A stretch of 64,000 bases of DNA from Acanthochlamys bracteata. Taxonomy: Eukaryota; Streptophyta; Magnoliopsida; Pandanales; Velloziaceae. Shown piece after piece: positions 49,061 to 60,789 of this stretch; within the stretch, counting starts at the first letter, position 1; each line of letters opens with the position of its first letter. A program made the translations under genes and the position numbers. The notes below the pieces were generated by a model. It ran no database searches. It was not told where the DNA came from and saw only the letters and a list, made by a program, of their open reading frames with translations. The stretch spans positions 5,456,001 through 5,520,000 of the forward strand of contig CM034140.1 in the NCBI GenBank assembly GCA_019914995.1. The letters are read 5' to 3'.

Positions 49061-52000
49061 GTTACATTTTAATTACTGTACAATATGTACAACTCATTTC
49101 AAGGTGTAAAGTTTTTGCTTTCTTGCTGTCTGTTCCTTTTTCCCCTCATTGGCTTGGATGTTTAATTGCACGCAATAAAGTGTATGCACATTATAGGCCC
49201 TTATGGGCCGTAGAGTACGGAACATGATAGAATTCCATAGAATTTAAAAGTAGATAAGTCTAGAGTTTTTGAGGATATAGTTCCTTTCTTCGATAATAGA
49301 AACGATTATTTTTGTTAGAATAGTTCTCTGGATCGTGTAGGAAGTCTTTATTTGTACCATAAATATTGATTAACTTGATTATTAACTTGATTCATCTATG
49401 TTTCTTACTAGTTGTATGTACTGTAATGTAGATTGAGTTAAAAATCTTGATCTAAATACATTCACTACTTTGTTGCACAGCAGCCTTACGATCTAATGAT
49501 TTGTATCATGGCAAGAAATTTAGTTTAGGTAGTATTACTTTAATAAGAAAACAAATGGGCCCCTATTATTCTACTAACCTTGAATATGTGATTTATGATT
49601 AGAAATGCTGTCATTTGTTTCCAATTTGTTTGTTCATTCATTCCTTCCTTTTACTAATATATTGTGAGACTCTTGTAACTTGAACTCTCAATGTCACTTT
49701 AATATTTAAAATATGTCGGCTCTTAAAAAAGCATCTTTGTGATTTAGCCTCAATATAATCTGTGAAATAGCTTTTGCGTAATGGTTGATATGTATCTTCC
49801 TTTTTTTGATATTTTTAGTAACAGTTGAATCAAACTTGCATTTCATTTGAAATTATAATAGCTTACACCTTCAAAGTTGTTTGTCGCTAACACAGAAACT
49901 CTACAGTTGGTAAGTTCCTACGTCCTTTAAGCTGTGTGATTCATTGTTGGCAAGGCTTTTGGATATTGACAGACATTTTATTTTTTAGCATCTGAAAATG
50001 GTACCTTTATGGGAAATGTGTTAAATATTTAGAATTCTGTTTTAAAGATTTTCAGTTTACTGTTCTAATACTCTTTTGTTATTTAAAAAGTTAGGATTGT
50101 TGATTTATAAAAGGATTTTGTAGCTATTAGTAACGGGACTTCTGGTATATGCCTCATATTAATTTTGTATATATAACGGTTGGTTGGATTTCTAATACTA
50201 GATTCTTAGGGTGACAAAAATGTTGTTAGTATTCCACTATGTAGACTTAAAAAATCACTTGGCATATACGAATAGTAAAATAATTAAACTAGCTTAAAGT
50301 GATGTTGTGTGGACTATCTTATGCACGCAGATCGGGGTTAGTCGTAATGGCTAGGTAGTTGCTAGGTGTTGTCCGTGATACGGACAAGAAAGCAAATTGT
50401 GAAATATGGCTCAAAGAGGTACAAAATTTTGCCCTTTTTCCGTTTATATTTGCTTGCTCAAGTAGTGCTAGTTGTTGAATATCTTGATAGGATTTCAATC
50501 AACAATAGGAACTTGAATCTGAAGCTAGAAGCACACCATTTCACTTAGTAGGGAGTTATTCGCTAATATGTCTATTTACTTGTGATGTGATGTACAATTC
50601 TATGTAGTTTAAAAGTAATTTTTCTATTTGTTGACTTCTGGCTGTAGCAACTTTAGTCCAACACTGTTTAATCTATAAGGAGACAAAGTGTCCCTTTTTC
50701 TTGGGTTTGTTTGCAGTCGAATTGGTACGGATTCTAATATATCATTTCAAAACCATCAGTTTTTGTCATATTGCTTTTTTAATTCTTTCATGTGTCACTG
50801 GCATATGTCATTTGATTCTTGCAACTTTGTGATTTTGATTTTCTCCTTATTATATAAAGTATTTTAGAATTAAAAATAACATAACAAACTTCTAACTACT
50901 AAGTTGTTATATTTTGGTGCAAGTGTGGAGAAAATGAATCCTAAAAAAGCAAGTATCTACTTTATTAAGCTTTTGAGAAGGATATTCAAAACTTTATGTG
51001 CATTTGAATGCAATGGTTTTCAAATATATTAACTGGCAGAGTAATCATCGTATAACACCAAGAATTGTATAGTTGTATATGTGGTACTAATGTATTACTG
51101 TAACAGTTAAGAAGTTAACTTTAAAAAGAAAGATTCAAACTATAATATTTATATTTAGAGCATAAGCTATGATATGAACACCATAACTTCAAGTGGAGAG
51201 CGCTTTGTTTTGCTTTAAAAGAAGTAGTTTGTAATTCATTAATTACAAATTTGTGTTTGTAGGTGAGATTACTCTGTAGTTGATGGAGATGTGTTGGATT
51301 TATTGATTAAGAGGTTTTCCCGACTAGAACTAACTCTTTGCATAAGTGGGAGATGTTGCTTGCTTTCCTTGGGTTTGGCTCGTGTTGCTTATATCTTCCA
51401 TTCTTGTCTGTCCTATGTGGTTTAGGTGCTTTGCACCTAGCATGCTTTGCCTTCTAAAAAATTGGGGATGTAAAGATATTTACATTTGTCTATGACTTGT
51501 GACGAATTAGATCGTAATACAACTATTCTAGTTGTTATTTAATCACTAAAATGACATTGCATTGCTTGTTTGTTTCAACCTATCATCCCAAATTATAAGC
51601 AAAAAAGAGTACAAGATGTTATTGGAGATTGAGAATCTTAAATGAGGATATTAGATGATACTCGAAAGGTACAAAATAATACTATATTCGTACATGAATT
51701 GCTCCGAGTGTCCTTTCCATCAAGGAATTAGCCTAATTCTGCTTTCTTGAGTAACCAAAAGAAAATATTTAAGTACTTTGTTGAGTTAGGCATCCTTTAA
51801 TAGGCAATGAAAGTAGTTCTATAGTTGTTAACTCTTTCCTACCCAACATTAATTGATCACTTGATGGTAGTTGTAGTATTATTTAGAATTTTTTGAAATG
51901 CATTGATTTGTATGCTTTCTGTTTGCAAGTAGGTGGAGTTATTTTCATTTAAGTATATACATATGTAATGGTTCCGACTATTCCCACACTTCTAATTGTG

Positions 52001-52090
52001 TATTTAATCAGGATGCTTCCTTGGCTGATCTTAATGTAGATTTTAGAGTTCTTCCAAAAGTTATTCACAGACCCCAGTAAGAACTTTCTC
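49060..52090 (+). repeat. Block K in unit 2 (full-length copy)
   Basis: From about 49,375 it is collinear with 11,540-14,400 and 18,625-21,400. The first 300 bp continue block K'. Only one full K copy is seen in unit 2, against two in unit 1. Confidence 0.85.
51255..52076 (+). pseudogene. Kinesin-14 neck and pre-P-loop exons, unit 2 copy
   Basis: The DGDVLDLLI-like island is near 51,275-51,310, the neck island near 51,590-51,660, and the motor island near 51,990-52,076 with FNQDAS then a diverged end. That end (ttattcacagaccc before cagtaag) is related to the altered ending of copy 20,545-21,363, not to SALDGYK, so these two are sister copies. Confidence 0.6.
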
Positions 52091-52129
52091 TTCTTTTTTT
52101 GCTTGTTTTTTTTATTAGATTAAATGGCT

Positions 52130-53480
52130 TACTCCAAATAGCTAAAAGTTAAGCACAATGTAAATTGAGATTTGCAGGAGAGATTATCCCAATTAAAATC
52201 ATCCAAAATAGTGAAATATCAAAGTCACCCAAATTAGTTTCATATGCAATGACATTGATCTGGACAGATGCCTACACATACATAAGTGTAATGTGGAGTG
52301 TATGCTCTCAATTTGGTATTAACTGTTGTAGTTCTCTTTTGATTTGTAACGTAGTTATAAATTTTGATCTAAACAGAAAAATCGGTATTTATTAGTAATC
52401 TGGATATTGAGTGCATGCTTTATATATGAATTCCTTAATTTTGCATAAAGAATGCTTGGTTGTAATTCTAGAAGTTGCTATGTTCTTACTGAGATAAAAA
52501 GCTAATCAGTGTTCTGTAAGTACAATTAAAAAGGAATTGAATTACATAAGGATGAGAAACAAATAACTATTTTGAGATGAAACTGCAGTTTTTGAATTGT
52601 GTTTTGCTTATAAGTGCAGATCAGCCTTAATGATTGGGATATCTGGTAGATGAGTCAACGAATAGTCATACTCAAGAAGGTAATGATTATGGTTACAGGA
52701 AATGAAGCCGAAGTATCATTGATGGTCCAAAGATATGTTTGTTTTGCGTTATTTTTCTTTAAGGATACTAGTTTCAGATTATAGTAAGGTTAGAAGAGGA
52801 TTTAATAATATACGCCGATGGTGCTTTTACGTGATGGCGATAATTTCATGGGAAAGTCATGTCCCACGCACCTTGGTATTAGATTAGACATTAGCAATCT
52901 GAGGAGTTTTTTGTATTTAAGCCCTTGAAGTTTTTATAATAATTTTAGATTATCTTAAGTTAGCGAGTTGTTCTTATCTTAATACATTGTCAATATTTTG
53001 GCTTGTTTTATAAGATCCTGTCCAAAATTTTAGTGAGATTTTCTTATAACATTTGGGTGTTTGATTAGAAATCAGTTTATATTGAAATTAGTCTTTATAT
53101 TCTTTCATTCATTTACTAGTAGATCATGGGAAACCTTGCAGCTTGAAGTTCTTAATCTTTTCGTTGAATCATATCAGCTTTTGAAACCATAAATTACCTA
53201 TGTAATGACAGAGAACTTTTACCCTTTCTAAATTTGTAGTAGTCATTTTGAACTAACGTTATTTATATGCATATAAATTGCAAATGGAAGGCCCCGCATC
53301 TGCAAAAGTTCTTTATTAGTCCCCTGAAAGCTTCAACATACGGTAAGTTTTTACATTCTTGGTTACCATTGAACTTTCAATGTCAGTGAAGTGTTCAATT
53401 GAGACACATTTTATGTTTTGAACATCTAAAAAACGATAGCATATGTCGAAATTAATGTTAAATACTTATAATTCTATTTT
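52130..53480. repeat. Block J, unit 2
   Basis: Collinear with 21,440-22,830. It carries the AEVS/MKPKYH island near 52,700 and the EGPAS island near 53,290, the latter with a 1-bp shift relative to unit 1. I see no gene otherwise. Confidence 0.55.
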
Positions 53481-54800
53481 CCTATAAAAACCATGCTTTT
53501 ATTCTTTTTGTGTCACTAGAAATAAGCTGATGCATACACTTACGAGATGTTAATCTCATTTGTTACAAAAGCAGTTCTTTTTGACAAGCCGACTTTTGTT
53601 GAAAAGGTCTTTTGAATTTGATGTGCTTTCTAATACTGATCTTTTAAAACACATTATATGGGATACTCAGAATTGTGTATGTGGTACATCTGTCTCATTA
53701 TATTTTACGTTATTTAGGTGAAAAAGTTAATTCAAAAGAAAAAATACTAATAAAATTGGGTTTTGGAGCATAAGCTATGGTAGGAATCCCTTTTTAAATA
53801 TGTTTTTATATGTACATGTTTATAACTAGCTTTACCTGCAGCTGGCAAACAAGCATTAGATTATTGATATCAAAGCAGGAAATAAGCTTGCTCAAACAAA
53901 AGGAACATCAACAATCAACATAGACCAAACTAGTATAATAATTGTGTATGTTTACTTTTATGTTGTTTTTCAAGTTCTTATTTATGCGTCTAAAGGTGCA
54001 AATACAACTGTTTTTTTAACTATTTTGTGCATGCAGACCGAAGTTAGCCTTATTGATGATTTGCTTGCAGGTAAGGCTAGATTTGTTACGTACTGATGAT
54101 TACGATCTTACAAAATCTAGGCCAACTATCACACGAGCCCAAACAGGTACGAAACTTCTTTTTGTGTTTCTTTTGGTTCTTCAAGTGATACTTAGTGTAC
54201 AATAGAATATAAGGATATGATTGAGTTAAATAATATCTTGAAATTTACTCGTTGTAAGATGAAGCTAGAAAAAGCATTGTTTCACTTAGTAACTAGCTTC
54301 TTCTCCTGCATAATTATGATATAATGTAGATTCTGTTATCAGAAACTATCCATCTCTCCTTAAAAAGTAATTTTATATTTAGTTCTATCTCTACTTAAAA
54401 AGTAATTTTCTATTTAGTTGTACATTTGACGGCAGCAACTTTCTTTCAGTTTGACACTACTAGTTCAATAGGGAGACACGGGTCCATGTCTTTGAGTAAG
54501 TTTTGATTATCATTGTGTTTGTATGTATTCTAATATATGATTCTAAAAGCTTCAATTTTGTCATATTGAAATTTTACATTCTTTCCTTCATTTTGCAATA
54601 ATATCATTTGATTGTTTTCGACATTTGGTTTTGATTGTTTTCCTTTAATAGTTAAATACTTTAAGCTTTTAAAACATTAAAGCAAGATGAGATGTAGGCT
54701 GTAGTAATTCTGAAAAAGTTTCCAAGGTGATATAGTTTTGTTCAAGTTTAGATAAGGGGAAGAACATTCTTTTAGATGTACATGTGCTTGAATTGATTTT
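53480..54800 (+). repeat. Block J', unit 2, with the unrecognised exon pair
   Basis: Matches 23,950-25,230. Exon-like islands at about 53,840-53,940 (DIKAGNKLAQTK, TINIDQTSI) and 54,039-54,149 (TEVSLIDDLLAGK, a shift, then DDYDL and KSRPTI before acag-gtacg). A 36-bp tandem duplication (tatctct-ccttaaaaagtaatttt type) lies at about 54,345-54,415 and is absent from unit 1. Confidence 0.55.
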
Positions 54801-55309
54801 TTATCTATTAAGTGGTTGTTTTGGTTTTCCAATTTATTTAGGCAAGACCTAGCATTTTTTGCTATAGTTTGCGTTATTGAACTGTTCCAAGAGTAAATTG
54901 TGTTAGATAGATGAACACCATTTATTTCAAATGTTCCTTTGGTGATCTTATAACTGTTATTCTTTGGGTAGACTTGTATATCTATGTGTTCATATTCATG
55001 TAGACCTCTTCATAGCTTTGTACTTTCTTGTAGACCTCTATGAAATTTGTGAAAGCAGTCATTGTTATATGATATAATGAGAATTCTATAGTTGTACATG
55101 AAATTGTTGTATTATTCTATTAGCACTTTAGCTAAAGCAAACAAGTTCTGTATTATTCATAGCTATTGATGAACCATTCAAAGTCATCCTCTCCATGTCG
55201 CACTTTTAGGTGACACAGACAAACTTAAACTTTCTCGAGAAGTTTCTAAATATAGAAGAAATTTAGATAGAATTACTGTGTTTTAAAAAAGTGAAATCAT
55301 TAGCTTGAG
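54800..55309. other. Intron-like stretch lost from unit 1; no gene seen
   Basis: It has module similarity to 21,540-21,660 (ggttgttttggttttccaatttattta) and otherwise nothing recognisable. Unit 1 lacks it because of the deletion that also clipped the SINE. Confidence 0.4.
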
Positions 55310-55430
55310 GCAGGGCCAACCACCAACATTTGGGGTGGTTAAGGCATTGACTCTCCTAAACAGGGTTGGTGGTTCAACTCTCACTGTTTATAAAAACATA
55401 AATAAATAAATAAATAAATGAGTAAAAAAA
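55310..55430 (+). mobile_element. tRNA-derived SINE
   Basis: ggggtggttaaggcattgac at 55,332 resembles the D-arm of class II tRNAs (Ser/Leu type). Further on, ggttcaactct at 55,371-55,381 fits the polymerase III B box (GGTTCRANTCC) at 9 of 11 positions. A tail of aaat units (55,395-55,420) follows. Spacing and tail fit a tRNA-related plant SINE. A true tRNA gene is unlikely because the acceptor arms do not pair. Confidence 0.55.
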
Positions 55431-55439
55431 GATTGGCTC

Positions 55440-56480
55440 TAAAATTGCAAGTTATGGCCCATATTTTTTTACAAGTTTCTGTATTATTCATAGCTATCGA
55501 CGAACTATTGAAGAACCCTTCAAAACCCAAGCTTTAGGGCAAAAAAAGTTCCCATAGTTATTTCTTCCTTGTAGGTTTTCTTTTGATTATTTGCTCTTCT
55601 AAATTCTTGGTGCACCTTGTTGATTTCTGTGAAATTGCAGTTTTTTCTTCAGCAGTAAATTTTCATGAGCATGACTTATGTTATTTATCTATTTGTTGTC
55701 ACTTGGATTTTGAATTTCAATAGAATGGATAGTTGCATTGTGAAGTTCATTTAAAAGATTGTAATTTCTTCTTGTTTCTTTCTTTAATTGATTGATTAAT
55801 TTGTTAAATAATTATTTTGTTGCAGGAAAAATATTTAGTCGCAATAGCCGAACAATATATGTTGGCAATCTTTGGGAGATATTTGTGGAATAGAGGTTGA
55901 AGATCTGTTTTAAAGGTTGGTTTTGTTTATGGGTATCTCAAGTATTTGCAATTTGTTATTGGTCTGTACCATCAGTATATGATTTTATTTTTTCTTCGAG
56001 CTTAATTAGACTTATGATTTTATTTTTTCTTCGAGCTTAATTAGACTTTGTTCTTATCTATTTTTATGGCTTATAATAATTGCTTCCTGTTGTAGTTTAT
56101 CATGACTTGTTCTAAACTACAGTGCCTTACTGCTTTTCTTTTTGTTGTAGCATTTTGCACCTAGTGCAGTTTGATTATGAATGTTCATTCTTTCTTTAAG
56201 TGAAGGAATTTAGATGGAGCTTATCCAGGAGTAGTAGCCAATGCTGCTTTTACTCTGGAGGTTGAAGCTCTCCTGTGGTCGCACTTACAGCAGAAGCTGG
56301 AGCAGAATGTTCATTTATCTCCTAGGCTCATTTTAATTACCATTTGGATCTATAGTATTCTTGCTGAGTTCTTAAAGAGCATGTGATGAATTCTCCTAAA
56401 GCCAAGACATCCTAACAGTCTCCGCCTGGAACCCGATGAAGATCTCCACGCTCCAGGTCAGAAAGAGCACTCTGTCTAAC
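55440..56480 (+). pseudogene. SR30/SR34 (SF2/ASF-like) pseudogene, copy 3: exon 1 fused to the RS region
   Basis: A 5' UTR-like stretch (55,440-55,825) matches copy 1. Exon 1 (55,826-55,915) reads SRNSRTIYVGNL, then a frame shift and the remains of GREVEDLF. The start ATG has become ATA, although the Ser-Arg N-terminus is closer to the family (MSSRxSRTIYVGNLP) than copy 1. Intron 1 then jumps at about 56,122 to sequence matching 32,064, so exons 2-8 are deleted. The RS part follows: WSLSRSSS near 56,215 and SPKAKTS, a stop, QSPPGTR, a stop, RSPRSRSERA at 56,393-56,470. This is the best-preserved RS segment in the window. Confidence 0.85.
55979..56048. repeat. 35-bp tandem duplication in SR copy 3 intron
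   Basis: atgattttattttttcttcg and the following cttaattagactt occur twice head to tail. The other SR copies have it once. Confidence 0.9.
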
Positions 56481-57028
56481 TTCTCCTAGGCTTATTATGT
56501 TTGTGTTGGTGTTTTTGCTTCTTGGTTCTGTTTTGAGACTTATGTTTATTGGCGCATGCTGTTTTGGACTTCTTGTTTGTTCTCCGCATATTGATCTACA
56601 TTTAGGGGAATGTACCTTCGAGCTTTTGCTGGACCTTTGCAGAGCAACACTAGTTTACAGTAATATTTCATTTTATTCATAGGTGTTGGCAAATTGTCTC
56701 AGCCACAGCCCACATGATAAGTTTCTCATCTCATTCACCCTTTCCTATTCAGATCTCATACAACTAAAGCATGGTATTGCACGTAGGGTTTTGTCAGGTG
56801 AATAAGAAGAATTTTGTTCTCCAAATTGGTAAATGCATCCATTGTCTACATTCATGAAAAGCAAGTATCTTGTATTATAGTGAATCATGGAACTTTTATT
56901 TGCAAATAATTTAGAAACCAATTTTTGCCTGTAAAGATTGTTCAAGAGAAATTTTAGGGATCTGATATGTAAATGATTCTTTCTATTTCATTATTTAAGT
57001 TGTGCAAGTGATTACTGTATAAACAAAC
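56480..57028. other. SR copy 3 3' flank; no gene seen
   Basis: Matches 32,490-33,040 in diverged form (ttctccgcatattgatctac is shared exactly). The open frames are not conserved. Confidence 0.5.
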
Positions 57029-57560
57029 ATGTTTTTCAAGTTCTGAGTTGAAATGCTATCAAACTTACATTCTATGGAACATGTCTTGTATTATAGTGGT
57101 AAGGAAAATAGGGGCCTATCCAATTTTCAAAAAGTTATAAAGAAACCATTCTTTTTGCTTATAACATTCTTTGAATAGATAACTCTTAGTTTTAGTTACA
57201 AATCATTTGAATTGATCATATTTTTAGATGTACAAATGCAGCTAAGTCTGACAGGAAATACCCAAAGACAAGATTTACTTTTAGGAAAAATTGATTTTAG
57301 TATCCATCATCAGACTTACATTCCTTAGATTTTTCTATGGAACATTTCTGATTTTATGGTAAGTTGAAAAAGGGGTCTATCCAAAGTTCAAGTTTCAATG
57401 AAAGTTATATGATGTATTAAACTTTTTTTAACATTCTTCTGAATATATTGTCTTTTTTAGTTACAAATCATTTAAATAGATTATTTTTAGATGATTCAAA
57501 TGCAGCTAAGTCTGACAGGATAATGAACCCAAAGACAAGATTTACTTTTAGGAAAAAATT
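57029..57560. repeat. 263-bp tandem duplication in the tail region
   Basis: gctaagtctgacaggaaata at 57,241 recurs as gctaagtctgacaggataat at 57,504, and the preceding 200 bases align loosely. Related single or partly doubled copies lie at 33,100-33,440 and 62,430-62,740. Confidence 0.75.
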
Positions 57561-57699
57561 TCTTTTGCCAATAAAAAGGTCCTCTGCAAAAAATTGTAGA
57601 TTGTGATTAGATTTTTTGGTCTAAATAGTCCCTATAAATTTTCTGATTTTTTGTATTATTACAAAAGTTGATAATGGATTTATATAGCCTATATCAATG

Positions 57700-59540
57700 A
57701 TTATGTTTTAATATGATTGAGTTTAAACATGTTTTAATGTATGATTGCAGGTATCAAAATTTTGTTTTATTTGCTTCTATATTATTTTATTCATTCTACC
57801 AGGAATAATTGAATTGCATTATTTGTTGTGATTATTTTTCTAATAGGAATAGTTGAAAGGATTATTTAAAAACAACAAAATGACTATGTTGATGTAATGG
57901 TGATCTGAAGTCTTCAAGCACGGACCAGTTGATTCCTTATTCTCTACATGCTTTCTGAGTTATTCTAAATGGGGGTCATCTGCAATGTACTTTTAGATAT
58001 GTGAGGTTTTATGAAATTAGTTCTGTTTTGCTTATTTTTCCATTAATTTAGGGAACCCTTGTTTCTATGTTATGTTGACGGAAAAAACTGTCACTTATGA
58101 TAATTAAGAATGTAGTAGATGTTATTCTAATTGTTATTAATCAGTAAATTCTACAAAGCTATGCTTGTATATGTGAAAGAATAAGATGATCTTGTAGGAC
58201 ATAAAGAATGATGGTATGAGTAAAGTAGTTGCTATATTCATTCACTATCCATCAAGGAATTAATCCCTTTTCTGTTCAAAAATTAAAAGAAAACATACGA
58301 GTACTTTTTTTGAGTTTGCCTAACTTCCATAAAAATAGCAGTAATGCTACAGTTGTTGCTTCTCATTGAAAATCAGTTGAATCTTTTTTATTTTAAGTAG
58401 GTAAACTTGTTACTTAACTAGTTATACATGTATTGGTTCTAACAATATGCTTATTTTTTATCCCAAGTTTAAATAGGAATGCCTTCTAGGTTAATGTAAT
58501 TTAGGAGATTATGGAGTTCAGATTGCTCGTGATGGTTGTAAGATGGGCTATCATTCCAGTTAGTTAATTTGTTATTTTTAGTTCACATGCCTCTTTAAAA
58601 TACAATACAAACATAAGTCATTTTTAGCAAGAAATTCATAAGGTTGTTTCTTTCTTTGATTTACATTTTTTTTTGAAATTTTATAATTGTTTGAAGTAAA
58701 CCTTGCATTTCATTTGAAAGTAGAATATTTAATATCTTTGAAATATTTTATCACTTGCACAGAAAGGTTAATAGTTGGTAAGTTCCTCTGTCCTTGATAA
58801 GCACTGTGATTCATTGTCGGGTGGGTAGGCTTATGGATGTGGATGAACATTTTATTTTTTGCATCTGAAAAATTGGAAGTGTGTCGAATATTTAGAAATA
58901 TTTAGGCAGTTGTCAATTTACTGTTGTAATATCTAAAATAGTTAGAATTATTTATTTATAAAAGAAATTTTATAGTTGTTAGTAATGAGAGTTCTGGTAT
59001 ATGCTTTGTTATGAGCTTCTTAATTTTGTATCAATAACACTTGATTGAATTTCTAATAGTTGCTAGATTTTAGGAGACAAAAAATGTTATTCTGCTACCT
59101 AAAAAAGCTGAATACAAACTACAAAGTTTTTAAACTAGCTTGAAGTATATGATGTTGCGTGGATTATCTCGGTCCTATACAGTTTATGTGTTTTGCACGT
59201 AGCATGCTTTACCTTCCTAAAAAATATGGATTTCAGACATACACTACTGTTTATATATGCATGTCACTTGCGACGATTAGATTATATTACATGTTATTCT
59301 AGTTGTTATTTAATCACTGAAATGGTATAGTATTGCTTATATGCTTCAAGCTATGTGGCAAACTATAAGCAAAAAATAATACAAGTTCTTATTGGAGATT
59401 TCATATCTTAAATTAAGATATTACATGATATTTGGAAGGAACAAACCAGTACTATATCAGTTTGCTTACATGATTATAAAAATTTCGTAATGGAGGAAAC
59501 ATTGGAAGAATAGATGATGTGGCAAACAAGAATGCGTAAT
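57700..59540 (+). pseudogene. Diverged K-type segment with kinesin-14-like remnants, unit 2
   Basis: K-type intron landmarks appear at 57,755 and 58,150. A neck-like part is near 58,195-58,260. A motor-exon remnant ends at 58,542 (FRLLVMVVR-like; the DGYK codons read gat-ggt-tgt-aag, with the donor changed to at). Another neck-like island lies at about 59,365-59,420. This is the most decayed kinesin copy. Confidence 0.4.
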
Positions 59541-59544
59541 TAGA

Positions 59545-59804
59545 TGCTGTTTCAGATTTCTTTTTATCTGCATTTCATTAAACTTTTTTATTTCACTTTT
59601 TTCAGTAAATCTTTTACAACATTGTACAGATTTTTTTTATTTAGAAAGTACAAAAAAAAAGATATTACATTGTAAGATCTTATTATTACTTTATTTTATT
59701 TTATTTTATTTTTAGGTTAAAAAAAGAAAGCTTGTTTTTTCAAAAATGTCTAAAATATCTTTCGTTTAAAAAAACTCTTTTTAAAAGCATTCCCAAACAT
59801 CTCT
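59545..59804 (-). mobile_element. MITE-like element, inverted copy in unit 2
   Basis: The reverse complement matches 27,390-27,650 along most of its length (gagatgtttggg start, gaaagatattttgaggatttt-like part, aataataagatcttac). It is flanked by ttaga at 59,540-59,544 and 59,805-59,809. The related K sequence at 44,478-44,482 has a single ttaga, the empty site. It carries a (TTTTA)n run. TSD length is at least 5 bp and could be a decayed 8-bp one. Confidence 0.65.
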
Positions 59805-59849
59805 TTAGACCTACAACGCATTGAAAGACATACATTATTCTTATAAAAT

Positions 59850-60780
59850 TTGAAAAGTTTGTGACTTGATTAGTAGTACATTAGGGAATAAGATAATTTT
59901 GTATCAAAAAAATTGTGTTTGGAAGTTGCATAGCAAAAAAGGTTTTCTACTATCTGAAAGTCTGTTTGTTTGCACAATTTAATATAACTAGCTTCATGCG
60001 TCTTAGTTTTAATGATAAAACTGTGGTCGTTTATATTTCCTAATAGAGCTACTAGATGGATGTCATATTATCTTTAAAAATGCCATACAAATTTGAACAA
60101 TTTGTGGTTAAAATCTATCTTGTACTGAATAACTGTAAACTATATCTATCACTACACTACTCCATTGCATGTTTGATGATTGTCTTATTTAGCTTGATAG
60201 TTCTTTCTCCAAACAAGAAGCTTTTAAGCAAGCAATGGGTATCACTATGCTTTCTTCGATTCTTTTTCTTTCTTCATATTTGGTTAGTGTCTATGTATTA
60301 ATAATTAGCAGGTAGGGATTAGTTTTACGCCTAATGTATCTTTTAACTTACAAGAGTTCATGATATTTTATATGAGAAAGTTGTGGCTGACTTTTATTTT
60401 GTCAGAGGATTGGATTGAAACCTGTTTTTAGAAGATAAGCAAGCAGCTCTGAAAAGATTCCACACCTTGGGATTGGGAGAAACCATTGCTATATTACTTT
60501 GTATCTTTTATTTTGTGGTTTCTAATTGATATTCTTTTGATACTTTCATCCTTTAATCTACTTGTATTCTTGTGTTTTTTTTATATCAGTTGTGATTCGA
60601 CTTCGAATTTAATAGGGATTTGTCTTTGAATTTAATGGGGATGTTGCTGTCTTAGATGCTGCGATGGGATTGATAAAAAAGGGTGGTGAAGTTACTTTTA
60701 CTTTAGATGTTGTTAGTATCATTTGTTCAGTCATTCAACTTATTTTTTATTTTAATATATTTTAGAAGCCTTCCAACTTT
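59850..60780 (+). repeat. Third partial copy of block A, unit 2
   Basis: Matches 8,480-8,900 and 44,580-45,340. Islands at about 60,420-60,485 (gattccacaccttgggattg) and 60,610-60,680. Heavily decayed; no readable frame. Confidence 0.6.
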
Positions 60781-60789
60781 TTATTTGGA

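Noticed and set aside
11540-52090. Regularly recurring short sequences suggesting a CRISPR-like array
   Set aside because: The repeats are hundreds of bases long, diverged and embedded in plant intron sequence; there are no short direct repeats with uniform spacers.
55332-55400. Possible tRNA gene
   Set aside because: D-arm-like and B-box-like parts are present, but no pairing acceptor stem or complete cloverleaf is seen, and an A-rich tail follows; a SINE is the better explanation.
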